Shown here piece after piece: positions 8,272 to 16,748 of a stretch of DNA of 64,000 nt (the first letter of the stretch is position 1; every line of letters begins with the position of its first letter). A model generated the notes under the pieces. The model worked only from the letters and a program-made list of their open reading frames with translations. It made no database searches and had not been told where the DNA came from. A program made the position numbers and the translations under genes. Source of the DNA: Ruminococcus sp. JC304 (lineage in GTDB: Bacteria; Bacillota; Clostridia; Lachnospirales; Lachnospiraceae); NCBI GenBank assembly GCA_000285855.2, contig HE978651.1, positions 594,971 through 658,970 on the forward strand, written 5' to 3'.

Positions 8272-10017
8272 ATGTTTGCATTGATTTCAAGAATCCTGAA
8301 CCTCTCCGGGAGGTATAAAAGCCGTATTCAGGCTGCATTTCTATGTGCATTTGTCGAGTCCATTCTCTCCAAAATGCCGATCTTCATGGCGTTTATTGTC
8401 TTGGCCGGGTTTGCTGATAATACGCTGACTGGAAAGACCTGTCTGTTTGTCGGACTTGGATTATTAGCTGTTGTAGTGGTTCAGACAGTGGTTCACTATT
8501 TGAGCGACCGTCTGCAAAGTGCCGCTGGATTTATGATCTTTGCTGATAAACGGATGGAGTTGGGAAATCATTTAAGAAAAATGCCGATGGGTTACTTTAC
8601 ATCGGGGAATATTGGCAAAATCAGTTCTGTTCTCAGTACGGATATGGTATTCATTGAGGAAGTTTCTATGAGTACCATTGGCAACATGATGAGCTATATG
8701 CTGTCTACTTTGGTTTTAGCTGTTTTTATGTTCGTACTGGACTGGAGACTTGGGCTGATTGCGGTAATCATTACCTTGCTGGCATCACTGGTTGCAAAAT
8801 ATATGAATAAGGTTTCCTTAACGGAGGCTGTCGAGCGTCAAAATCAGAGCGAAAATTTGACGGATGCGGTCTTGTCTTTTGCTGAAGGAATTGGGGTTAT
8901 CAAAAGTTACAATCTGCTCGGAGAAAAATCTGACGAATTAACGGAAAACTTCAAAAAATCAAGGGATGTCAATACGAAGTTTGAGCAGAAAATGACACCG
9001 TGGACCACTGGCTTAAACATTCTCTATGGCGTGGGTATTGCCGCTATCTTCGGTTTATCCGTTTTTTTACATCAGGAAGGCGTACTCTCCCTGGCTTATC
9101 TTTTAGGCGTGCTGCTGTTTGTCTTTGATCTCTTTGGACCGCTGAAAGCTCTTTATGGAGAAGCAACCCGCCTGACCGTGATGAATGCCGCTTTAGACCG
9201 TATTGAAGCGGTTTTGAATGAAACAGAACTGCCAGATAAAGGGACAGCACATATTCCGAATGAAAGCTCCGGCTCACCGGAAATTTGTTTTGATAATGTG
9301 ACTTTTGCCTATCAGGACAAGGAAGTCCTGCACAATATCAGCTTCTCTATGCAGAAGAATACCATGACCGCACTTGTGGGACCGTCTGGCGGCGGCAAAT
9401 CCACGATTGCAAATCTTCTGGCGCGGCTGTGGGATGTGAAATCCGGCAAAGTGACAATCTGTGGTACAGATATTCGGGATGTACCTCTCGCTGAACTGAT
9501 GGAACAGATCAGCATGGTTTTCCAGAGGGTGTACTTGTTCCAGGATACCATTTACAACAATATCAGCATGGGTAAACCGGACGCTACTGAGGAAGAAGTC
9601 TATGAGGCTGCAAAAAAAGCCCGCTGCTATGATTTTATCATGGCGCTGCCGGATGGATTCCAGACAGTCATCGGTGAAGGTGGCGCAACCCTGTCCGGCG
9701 GCGAAAAGCAAAGAATTTCTATTGCCCGCTGCATTTTGAAAGACGCGCCGATCGTCATTCTGGATGAAGCGACTGCAAGTGTTGATACCGATAATGAAAG
9801 TTATATCCAGGAGGCAATCAATGAGCTGGTAAAGGGTAAAACATTACTTGTGATTGCACACCGCCTGAATACCATCCGTCAGGCAGATCAGATTTTGGTG
9901 ATCTCTGATGGACGGATCAGTGAACAAGGAACCCATGACGAGCTTATGGCAAAAGCCGGGATTTATCAGGATTTTGTAAATATCCGTAAAAAGTCCTCCG
10001 GCTGGAGTCTTGCATAA
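8272..10017 (+). CDS. ABC half-transporter, second member of pair A
   Basis: 581 residues with a membrane domain (about 1-325) and an ATPase with Walker A GPSGGGKST, signature LSGGEKQRIS, Walker B IVILDEATASVD and H-loop IAHRL. It starts one base after the stop of its partner, with AAGGAGGG inside the partner's 3' end, so a heterodimer is expected. The DtxR-type regulator follows 11 bases after its stop, suggesting metal control of the pair. Confidence 0.88.
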   Translation: MFALISRILNLSGRYKSRIQAAFLCAFVESILSKMPIFMAFIVLAGFADNTLTGKTCLFVGLGLLAVVVVQTVVHYLSDRLQSAAGFMIFADKRMELGNHLRKMPMGYFTSGNIGKISSVLSTDMVFIEEVSMSTIGNMMSYMLSTLVLAVFMFVLDWRLGLIAVIITLLASLVAKYMNKVSLTEAVERQNQSENLTDAVLSFAEGIGVIKSYNLLGEKSDELTENFKKSRDVNTKFEQKMTPWTTGLNILYGVGIAAIFGLSVFLHQEGVLSLAYLLGVLLFVFDLFGPLKALYGEATRLTVMNAALDRIEAVLNETELPDKGTAHIPNESSGSPEICFDNVTFAYQDKEVLHNISFSMQKNTMTALVGPSGGGKSTIANLLARLWDVKSGKVTICGTDIRDVPLAELMEQISMVFQRVYLFQDTIYNNISMGKPDATEEEVYEAAKKARCYDFIMALPDGFQTVIGEGGATLSGGEKQRISIARCILKDAPIVILDEATASVDTDNESYIQEAINELVKGKTLLVIAHRLNTIRQADQILVISDGRISEQGTHDELMAKAGIYQDFVNIRKKSSGWSLA

Positions 10018-10028
10018 AGGAGAAACCG

Positions 10029-10397
10029 ATGAAGATTCATGCGTCCGGGGAGGATTATTTGGAGGCTGTGCTGATTCTCCAAAAGAAGCAGGGCGTGGTT
10101 CGCTCCGTTGATCTTGCCCGGCACATGGGCTTTAGCAAACCGAGCATCAGCCATGCGGTGGGCGGTTTGAAGAACGGTGGTTTTCTGATCGTGGATGACG
10201 ATGGATTTCTCCATCTGACCGCCATAGGTCAGGAGGTTGCCGAGAAAATCTATGAGCGGCACCGATTTTTTATGGAGCAGCTTGTGGCCGCTGGCGTTGA
10301 TCTTGAAACGGCAGAACAGGAGGCTTGCCGGATCGAACACGCCATCAGTGATACATCTTTCCGAAAGCTAAAGGAGAAAGTACAAGGAACCGATTAG
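10029..10397 (+). CDS. DtxR/IdeR-type metal-dependent repressor (short form)
   Basis: 122 residues, matching the N-terminal winged helix and the dimerisation/metal-binding helices of the DtxR/MntR family, without the SH3-like third domain (as in MntR). The recognition helix lies in VDLARHMGFSKPSISHAV. The metal-site block EACRIEHAIS keeps the Cys-x-x-Glu-His order of iron-sensing DtxR (Cys102, Glu105, His106) rather than the Glu ligand of MntR, which favours iron; GEDYLEA near the N-terminus supplies the other acidic ligands. It is the last gene of cassette A and probably represses it when the metal is plentiful. A truncated second copy lies at 24212. Confidence 0.85.
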   Translation: MKIHASGEDYLEAVLILQKKQGVVRSVDLARHMGFSKPSISHAVGGLKNGGFLIVDDDGFLHLTAIGQEVAEKIYERHRFFMEQLVAAGVDLETAEQEACRIEHAISDTSFRKLKEKVQGTD

Positions 10398-10746
10398 CGC
10401 ACATCGGCTCCGCTCTGCATAATAAGTTATCTGCCCCGTCCGGGGAAAGAAAAAAACCGTTGACTGGGGCAGATAATTTCGTGCGCTATTTTAAGGTTTG
10501 AACTCAATCGGCGGTTTTGAAGGACAATTTCAGAGCCGCCGTTTCTTTGCATTTACACAAACTAATGACGACTTGCAGGGACACGGTAGCCGCTTGGAGG
10601 TTAATTTGCCGTGTCTCTTTTGCTTTTTCAAAGCTCCCATGATCTACATCAATTAAAAAAAGCATTGCCCCTCCTCCGGGCAAGTATAGCATCGCATCGG
10701 CATTATCGTTCCATGTGATTCAGCATAATAATGACTGTTCTTGGCG
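10398..10746. other. Non-coding stretch with hairpins
   Basis: No gene is supported. Inverted repeats include a TATCTGCCCC/GGGGCAGATA pair (about 10428-10482) and GGCGG/CCGCC arms at about 10512-10542 followed by GTTTCTTT, terminator-like. The 10507-10550 piece resembles the sequence just after the truncation point of the second DtxR copy (24355-24400). It looks like mobile-element non-coding DNA. Confidence 0.45.
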
Positions 10747-10781
10747 CGCCAGTTTCCCATTGCGGGAATCTGGCGTTTTTT
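10747..10781 (+). terminator. Intrinsic terminator
   Basis: CGCCAG-TTTCCC pairs with CGGGAA-TCTGGCG (10747-10775), followed by six T. Confidence 0.75.
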
Positions 10782-10831
10782 GTAGCCTTTTTTTCGGAGA
10801 TAATCCGGCTGTATACCGGTGTCGTTCCCCA

Positions 10832-10877
10832 CCTCCATTCGATTCACTCGTCAATCACCCGTGAATCGAAATGGAGG
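10832..10877 (+). promoter_or_regulatory. Hairpin that hides the ribosome binding site of the next ORF
   Basis: ACCTCCATT plus CGATTCAC (10832-10847) pairs with GTGAATCG plus AATGGAGGT (10861-10878), with a single bulged A. The GGAGG at 10873-10877 is the Shine-Dalgarno for ATG 10884 and is base-paired to CCTCC in the left arm. Translation of the next ORF should be weak unless the hairpin opens. Confidence 0.55.
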
Positions 10878-10883
10878 TACAGA

Positions 10884-11207
10884 ATGAAGAAAATTAACCT
10901 TCGGGAATTTTATCCTGATGTTTATAGAACAGATTTTTTTGTAGATGTGACAGAGGAAGTAATGGAGACTATTCGAGCAGCCGAACGTGCGGAGGCTGCG
11001 TATGAGCGAAAGATGTATCGTTATAAAGCACAGTATTCTCTGGATTGCGAGAATGGCATTGAAAATGCGGTGCTGTTAAAGCCGCAAACACCGGAGATCA
11101 TCAAACCTCTGGGAGAGATGTATATGGAAGAAGTGACTGCTGACGATATTCGGCTGGCGCTTGTTCCATTGTCAAAGAAATCGGAAGGCTTATATAATAA
11201 GCTATAA
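10884..11207 (+). pseudogene. Truncated sigma-70-like protein of a conjugative transposon
   Basis: 107 residues beginning MKKINLREFYPDVYRTDFFV and continuing ERAEAAYERKMYRYKAQYSLD. This is the start typical of the small sigma-factor-like proteins (about 140-190 residues) carried by Tn916/Tn1549-like elements. The second half, ending LVPLSKKSEGLYNKL, stops where the DNA-binding helix-turn-helix should begin, so region 4 is absent. I regard it as a deleted copy. Its presence beside parA and AlbA_2 remnants supports an ICE origin for this segment. Confidence 0.6.
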
Positions 11208-11392
11208 ATGAGCAAGTTCGTGATTTTGCATAAAAAGAAAGACACCTTAAATCGTTTGTGTTGTATAATGAAAGTAACCAAACAAACATTGCAACATTTA
11301 CGAAAGAAGGTGCCTCTCGCAAATACTATACATCATTCTACATTCATATACAACCAGTTGAAGAAATTAAATTTATGCAAATCTTTTTCGGT

Positions 11393-11435
11393 GTTACTGT
11401 TCAAACCTCGCGGGATATTACCAGTGAACAGTAAC
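11393..11435. repeat. Short palindromic repeat, GTTACTGTTCA ... TGAACAGTAAC
   Basis: Perfect 11-bp inverted arms at 11393-11403 and 11425-11435, with CCTCGCGGGATA between. The same arms and the same internal CCTCGCGGGATA occur in a longer copy at 58468-58609. No ORF is inside. The rest of 11208-11475 shows no gene. Confidence 0.6.
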
Positions 11436-11475
11436 GTTTGGATTGCTATTTTTATGCAACTGTTTCTTGCTGCTC

Positions 11476-11532
11476 TTGACAAAATAATTTTTAGAGATTA
11501 TAATTATAACAGCGTTATATATCACTGTTATA
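11476..11532 (+). promoter_or_regulatory. Consensus promoter and operator of the TetR gene
   Basis: TTGACA (11476-11481), exactly 17 bases, TATAAT (11499-11504): a perfect sigma-A promoter. Immediately downstream, TATAACAG (11505-11512) and CTGTTATA (11525-11532) form an inverted repeat, the expected position for autorepression by the TetR protein. Confidence 0.75.
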
Positions 11533-11538
11533 TAGGAG

Positions 11539-12162
11539 GTGTGCAAAATTAACGGAAATGGAACGACTTTAGAAAATATCCACCGGGCAGCGAAAGCAGA
11601 ATTTTTAGAAAAAGGATATAAAGACGCTTCCCTGCGGAATATTGTGAAATCCGTGGGAATGACTACCGGAGCCTTTTACGGATATTACAAAAGCAAAGAA
11701 GAACTTTTTGAAGCCATCGTTGGTGAACATTATGAATATATTCGTAACCGTTTTATAAAGGCACAGCAGGAGTTCGCCGAACTACCAGCTGCCCAGCAGC
11801 CGGAAGTCATGAGTGATATTTCGGGAATCTGCATGTACGATATTCTCTATTATGCGTACGAACATTTAGAGGAATGTAAACTGATCCTCTGCTGTTCGGA
11901 AGGGACAAAATTTGCCGGGCTAATTGATGAAATGGTGGAGATTGAGGTAGATGGGACACATGCCTATCAGGATGTCTTAAGGCAGCTTGGACGGCCCTCT
12001 CCGCATATCGATCCTTCGCTGGAGCATATTCTGATCACCGGAATGCTTCATACTTTTTTTGAATTGATCATCCACGAAATGCCGCTCAAAGATGCCGAAA
12101 ACTACGTTAGAGAAATGCGCGCCTTTTATACAGCGGGATGGATGAAAATTATGGGGCAGTAA
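11539..12162 (+). CDS. TetR/AcrR-family regulator, cassette B
   Basis: About 207 residues. The N-terminal helix-turn-helix reads AAKAEFLEKGYKDASLRNIV then GAFYGYYKSKEELFEAIV, classic TetR. The C-terminal ligand domain is not recognisable by family. The start is uncertain: GTG 11539 overlaps the AGGAGG ribosome binding site (11534-11539), while an ATT at 11548 would have normal spacing; no in-frame ATG exists near. It lies upstream of an ABC half-transporter pair that has its own inverted repeats, and probably controls it. Confidence 0.85.
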   Translation: MCKINGNGTTLENIHRAAKAEFLEKGYKDASLRNIVKSVGMTTGAFYGYYKSKEELFEAIVGEHYEYIRNRFIKAQQEFAELPAAQQPEVMSDISGICMYDILYYAYEHLEECKLILCCSEGTKFAGLIDEMVEIEVDGTHAYQDVLRQLGRPSPHIDPSLEHILITGMLHTFFELIIHEMPLKDAENYVREMRAFYTAGWMKIMGQ

Positions 12163-12185
12163 TGCCTTATAATTTTTACCTGTAA

Positions 12186-12236
12186 GTTAGCTATAGCTAA
12201 CATGAATTCGGATATTGAAGAACATAGACGTGTTCT
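12186..12236 (+). promoter_or_regulatory. Two operator-like palindromes before ABC pair B
   Basis: GTTAGCTATAGCTAAC (12186-12201) is a perfect 16-bp palindrome containing the GTTAG-N6-CTAAC dyad shared with cassettes A and C. AGAACA-N6-TGTTCT (12219-12236) is a second dyad, nearer the gene. One could bind the DtxR-type protein and the other the TetR protein (inference). Confidence 0.55.
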
Positions 12237-12271
12237 CTTTATCATAAACACAAAGAAAAGGAGGAATTTTT

Positions 12272-14044
12272 TTGAAAAAACAATCCAATTTATCACGCCT
12301 GCTGGAAATTGCAGGCAGCCATAAGTACCTGACCTATGCTTCCTGGGTGCTTTCTGCAATCAGTGCCCTGATTGCTCTGGTGCCATTCTATTACATCTGG
12401 AAAATGATCAAGGAAGTACTGGAGGTGGCACCAGATTTTGGCCAGGCACAGAACCTGACTGGCAATGGCTGGATGGCAGTATTGTTTGCTGTCCTGGCGG
12501 TGCTTGTCTACATAGCCGGGCTTATGTGTTCCCATTTAGGGGCATTTCGTATTGCCACAAACCTGCGTATCCAGACCATGGAGCATATTGTTAAGCTTCC
12601 TCTTGGATTTGCCGAGAGTTTTGGCAGCGGAAAACTGCGCAAAATCGTCAACGAATCCAGTGCAGCCACCGAAACCTATCTCGCTCATCAGCTTCCCGAC
12701 AGAGCCAATGCCATTGCAACCCCCTGCGGTCTTTTGGTGCTGTTGTTCGTGTTTGACTGGAGACTGGGACTGTTGAGCCTTGTTCCGGTTGTGCTGGGTT
12801 TTCTGATTATGATGGCAATGACCGGAAAGCAGATGCAGGAAAAGATGAAAGAATACCAGAATGCGCTGGATGATATGTCCAACGAAGCGGTAGAGTATGT
12901 CCGCGGTATTCCGGTGGTAAAAACATTTGGCCAGACGATCTTTTCCTTTAAGAAGTTTAAAGACTCCATTGACCGCTATAAAGTATGGGTGATCGCCTAT
13001 ACCAAGCAGCTTCGGATACCGATGATGTTCTATACAGCTGCGATCAACGGAGTTTTTGCCACACTGATCGCCGGAGGACTGTTGCTGACACAAGACGGTG
13101 TGACTTCCGGTTTCTTACTGGATCTCATTTTCTATATCATTATTACGCCGGTTATTTCTGTTACACTGACACGCATCATGTTCCAAAGTGAAAATGCCAT
13201 GATCGTAGATGACGCTTTACAGAGAATTGACAGTGTTTTGCATTTGAAGCCTCTGGAGGAAACCAAACACCCAATGCATCCGCAAAACGCTTCCGTGGAA
13301 CTGAAATCGGTTCATTTCAGCTATGACGGAGAAAAAGAAGTATTAAAAGATATTTCACTGACCATTCCTGAAGGACGAACCGTAGCTTTTGTCGGCCCGT
13401 CCGGCGGTGGTAAAACAACCCTTGCCAACCTGATTTCCCGATTCTTTGATCCCCAGAGCGGAATGGTAACAATAGGTGGTGTCAATGTGAAAGACATCCC
13501 GAAGGAGGAACTCATGAATACGGTGTCTTTCGTATTTCAGAACAGCCGTCTGATCAAGGCGTCCATTCTGGAAAATGTGCGTATGGGGAAACCGGAAGCT
13601 ACCCGTGAGGAAATTTTGGCTGCCCTTCATCATGCACAGTGCGATGATATTCTGGAAAAACTCCCACAGGGTGTGGATACGGTCATCGGTACAAAGGGGG
13701 TCTATCTTTCCGGCGGCGAGCAGCAACGAATTGCCATTGCCCGTGTGATGCTGAAAAATGCTCCGATTATTATTCTGGATGAAGCCACTGCCTTTGCTGA
13801 CCCGGATAACGAAAGCCGTGTACAGGCTGCTTTCTCAAGACTTTCCGAGGGAAAGACCGTGATTATGATTGCCCACAGGCTTTCTACCGTAACAAATGTG
13901 GATCAGATTTTTGTCATTCAGGACGGACAGGTTGCCGAGTGCGGGAACAGTCGTGAATTGCTTGCAAAAGACGGCATTTTCAGCCGTATGTGGAAAAATT
14001 ATCAGACTTCCGTGCAATGGAAGGTAACAAAGGAGGTGCAGTGA
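12272..14044 (+). CDS. ABC half-transporter, first member of pair B
   Basis: 590 residues starting at TTG 12272 (AAAGGAGG just upstream). Exporter-fold membrane domain, then an ATPase with Walker A GPSGGGKTT, signature LSGGEQQRIA, Walker B IIILDEATAFADPDNE and H-loop IAHRL. It is more similar to the first member of pair C (20639) than to that of pair A. The D-loop AFAD departs from the usual SALD/SLD. The partner begins at 14046, two bases after the stop. Confidence 0.88.
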   Translation: MKKQSNLSRLLEIAGSHKYLTYASWVLSAISALIALVPFYYIWKMIKEVLEVAPDFGQAQNLTGNGWMAVLFAVLAVLVYIAGLMCSHLGAFRIATNLRIQTMEHIVKLPLGFAESFGSGKLRKIVNESSAATETYLAHQLPDRANAIATPCGLLVLLFVFDWRLGLLSLVPVVLGFLIMMAMTGKQMQEKMKEYQNALDDMSNEAVEYVRGIPVVKTFGQTIFSFKKFKDSIDRYKVWVIAYTKQLRIPMMFYTAAINGVFATLIAGGLLLTQDGVTSGFLLDLIFYIIITPVISVTLTRIMFQSENAMIVDDALQRIDSVLHLKPLEETKHPMHPQNASVELKSVHFSYDGEKEVLKDISLTIPEGRTVAFVGPSGGGKTTLANLISRFFDPQSGMVTIGGVNVKDIPKEELMNTVSFVFQNSRLIKASILENVRMGKPEATREEILAALHHAQCDDILEKLPQGVDTVIGTKGVYLSGGEQQRIAIARVMLKNAPIIILDEATAFADPDNESRVQAAFSRLSEGKTVIMIAHRLSTVTNVDQIFVIQDGQVAECGNSRELLAKDGIFSRMWKNYQTSVQWKVTKEVQ

Positions 14045-14045
14045 T

Positions 14046-15779
14046 ATGATCAAAAAACTGCAGAAAAAATATGCCCTGTCTGAACAGGGAGCAAAAGACC
14101 TGATCAAAGGCTGCCTGGCCTGTGTCCTTCAGAATCTGTCTTTTATGTTTCCGGTGGGACTTTTATATTACCTGGTCAGCGATCTGATGAACGGGGGTGT
14201 TCCCGGTGGGAAAATTCCATTTTATGTGGCAGGCTGCGTGGTGTGTATCGGCTTGATTCTGCTGACCACTTTCTTTCAATACAATGCGACCTATTTTGCC
14301 ACTTACAAAGAAAGCGGTATCCGCCGCATTACCCTTGCAGAGCATCTGCGTAAGATTCCCCTTTCCTTTTTCGGGAAAAAGGATTTAGCCGATCTTACCA
14401 GCACCATTATGGCGGACTGTACCTTCCTGGAACAGAGCTTTTCACATTTTATCCCTGAGCTTGCGGGTTCGATCATTTCTACAGTTCTGATTTCCATCGG
14501 TCTGCTCTTTACGGACTGGAAAATGGCACTGGCTGCCTTATGGGTTCTGCCGGTTGCCTTTGCGATTGTGGGATTTTCCGCAAAGATTCAGGAAAATCTG
14601 AATCAGAAAGCGATGGATGTGAAGATGGCCTGCGCAGACGGGATACAGGAGTGCATTGAAACGGTTCGTGACCTGAAAGCGAACAACGCGGAGCAGGCAT
14701 ATTTAAAAGGTCTGGAAAAGAAGATCCGTGCCGTGGAGCATCGTTCCATCCTCAATGAATTCGGCCTTGCTGTTTTTGTGGTTTCCGCATCGCTGGTGCT
14801 GAAGCTTGGTATTGCAACGGTTGCGCTGGCAGGAGCTGTTCTGCTCATGCAAGGAAGCCTCTCCGTGCTTACATTCTTTATGTTCCTTCTGGTAGTATCT
14901 CGTTTATATGACCCTCTGCAGGGCGCACTCCAGAATCTTGCGGCAGTCATCAGTACACGAACCAACATTGCCCGTATGAATGAAATTCTCGATCATCCGA
15001 TCCAGCAGGGCAGCGACAGGCTTTCCAATCAGGGGTATGATATTGTCTTTGACCATGTTGGGTTTGCCTACAATACCGGAGAAACCGTATTGAAAGATGT
15101 TTCCTTTACGGCAAAACAGGGAGAGGTTACGGCTTTGGTCGGCCCATCTGGCGGCGGAAAAACAACCGTATCCCGGCTGGCAGCAAGGTTCTGGGATATT
15201 AACAGAGGAAAGATTACCGTGGGAGGCATGGATGTATCCCGAATTGATCCGGAAACACTGCTTTCTCTGTATTCCATCGTATTCCAGGATGTTACACTGT
15301 TTGACAATACGATTCTGGAAAATATCCGAATCGGAAACAAAGACGCCACAGATGAACAGGTCATTGCTGCTGCGAAACTTGCCAATGTGGATGAATTTGC
15401 GGAAAAACTGCCGGATGGATGGTATACCAATATCGGGGAAAATGGCTGTGAACTTTCCGGCGGAGAGCGCCAGCGTATCTCTATTGCCCGTGCATTTCTG
15501 AAAAATGCGCCGATCATTCTTTTAGATGAAGCTACTGCTTCCCTGGATGTGGAGAATGAAACTCTGATACAGACAGCCCTTTCTCGTCTGATCGCAGATA
15601 AAACGGTTCTGGTCATCGCCCACAGGATGCGTACCGTAGCAGGAGCAGATAAAATTGTTGTCCTTTCTGATGGCACCGTGGCAGAAGAAGGATCACCAAA
15701 GGATCTGGAAGAAAAGAATGGTGTATATGCCCATATGGTAAAACTGCAGACAGAAAGTCAGGATTGGAAACTTTCATAA
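14046..15779 (+). CDS. ABC half-transporter, second member of pair B
   Basis: 577 residues: membrane domain (about 1-320), Walker A GPSGGGKTT, signature LSGGERQRIS, Walker B IILLDEATASLD, H-loop IAHRM. AAAGGAGG ends the preceding gene, so the two are translated together as a probable heterodimer. The resemblance to the second member of pair C (22457) is visible along the whole chain. A methyltransferase gene follows 19 bases later. Confidence 0.88.
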   Translation: MIKKLQKKYALSEQGAKDLIKGCLACVLQNLSFMFPVGLLYYLVSDLMNGGVPGGKIPFYVAGCVVCIGLILLTTFFQYNATYFATYKESGIRRITLAEHLRKIPLSFFGKKDLADLTSTIMADCTFLEQSFSHFIPELAGSIISTVLISIGLLFTDWKMALAALWVLPVAFAIVGFSAKIQENLNQKAMDVKMACADGIQECIETVRDLKANNAEQAYLKGLEKKIRAVEHRSILNEFGLAVFVVSASLVLKLGIATVALAGAVLLMQGSLSVLTFFMFLLVVSRLYDPLQGALQNLAAVISTRTNIARMNEILDHPIQQGSDRLSNQGYDIVFDHVGFAYNTGETVLKDVSFTAKQGEVTALVGPSGGGKTTVSRLAARFWDINRGKITVGGMDVSRIDPETLLSLYSIVFQDVTLFDNTILENIRIGNKDATDEQVIAAAKLANVDEFAEKLPDGWYTNIGENGCELSGGERQRISIARAFLKNAPIILLDEATASLDVENETLIQTALSRLIADKTVLVIAHRMRTVAGADKIVVLSDGTVAEEGSPKDLEEKNGVYAHMVKLQTESQDWKLS

Positions 15780-15798
15780 AGAAAAAGGAGGGCTGGTT

Positions 15799-16605
15799 AT
15801 GCAAAAATTAGGCGTTGTGGAGGATACCCTGTTTGTCCCTATGCTGGGAAGAATTTATGCTGCTGAGCATTGCCCACAAATTTTATATGATAAAAAGGCA
15901 TTGGAATTGAAAAATAGGCTGCCGTTAGACTTGATTGAACAGAATATGCAGAACCAGTATACCCTTTTGGCCTCTGCTTCCCGGTCTGCTAATATGGATC
16001 GGATTATTCGGGATTTTCTGGAACGCAGACCGAACGGTGCGATTGTCCAACTGGGTTGTGGCCTGGAGACAACCTATTACCGCTGTGATAACGGAAGGGC
16101 ACGCTGGTATGCTGTGGATCTGCCTCATGTGATCGAATACCGGCGAGGGCTTCTTCCCGAACCGGAGCGTGAATGCTATATTTCCGGGAATGCCTTTGCA
16201 AAGGACTGGATCAAAAAAGTCCGCGATGAGGTGCTTGATACTCCGATTCTCGTTATTGCAGGTGGACTATTCCATTATTTTGAGGAAAATAAGGTCATTG
16301 CCCTTCTGCGTATGATTGGACAATTTGGAAATATGGAAGTTGTTTTTGATACCGTGAACAGAAAAGGCATGGCAATGATGCAAAAGAAGTACATGAGGCA
16401 GGTAGGCCATGCCGATGCGCAGATGTTCTTTTATGTCGATGCAGTGGAAGAACTGGCGGCAAAGATCGGGGGTAATGCAAAGGTGATTGCGGATGAACCA
16501 TACTATCGTTACATCCCTAAAAACGGCTTAAAGATGTCCACGAAGGTCAGTATGGCGGTTTCTGATCGGTTCTGCATGGTGAAGATGATACAGTTGAAAC
16601 TATAG
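15799..16605 (+). CDS. Class I SAM methyltransferase, PPM1/LCM-TcmP-like
   Basis: 268 residues. Motif I of SAM binding reads IVQLGCGLETTYYR, followed by WYAVDLPHVIEYR, the pattern of the leucine carboxyl methyltransferase/TcmP family of O-methyltransferases. In bacteria such enzymes usually methylate carboxyl or hydroxyl groups of small molecules. AAAAAGGAGG fixes ATG 15799. Being last in the TetR-ABC-ABC unit suggests it modifies the compound that the ABC pair moves, or a released product. No terminator is evident before 16749. The substrate is unknown. Confidence 0.75.
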   Translation: MQKLGVVEDTLFVPMLGRIYAAEHCPQILYDKKALELKNRLPLDLIEQNMQNQYTLLASASRSANMDRIIRDFLERRPNGAIVQLGCGLETTYYRCDNGRARWYAVDLPHVIEYRRGLLPEPERECYISGNAFAKDWIKKVRDEVLDTPILVIAGGLFHYFEENKVIALLRMIGQFGNMEVVFDTVNRKGMAMMQKKYMRQVGHADAQMFFYVDAVEELAAKIGGNAKVIADEPYYRYIPKNGLKMSTKVSMAVSDRFCMVKMIQLKL

Positions 16606-16748
16606 ATGCTTTTGCGTGGAAAAGAAAAGAGGTTAAATCTTGTTATAACATGTAATAAATGTTACCACAATCAACTCTACAATGATTTGTTTTCCAATAA
16701 ATTAGAGCGATGATGTATTAGTTTATATCAACTGATAGGGAGGTGGAA

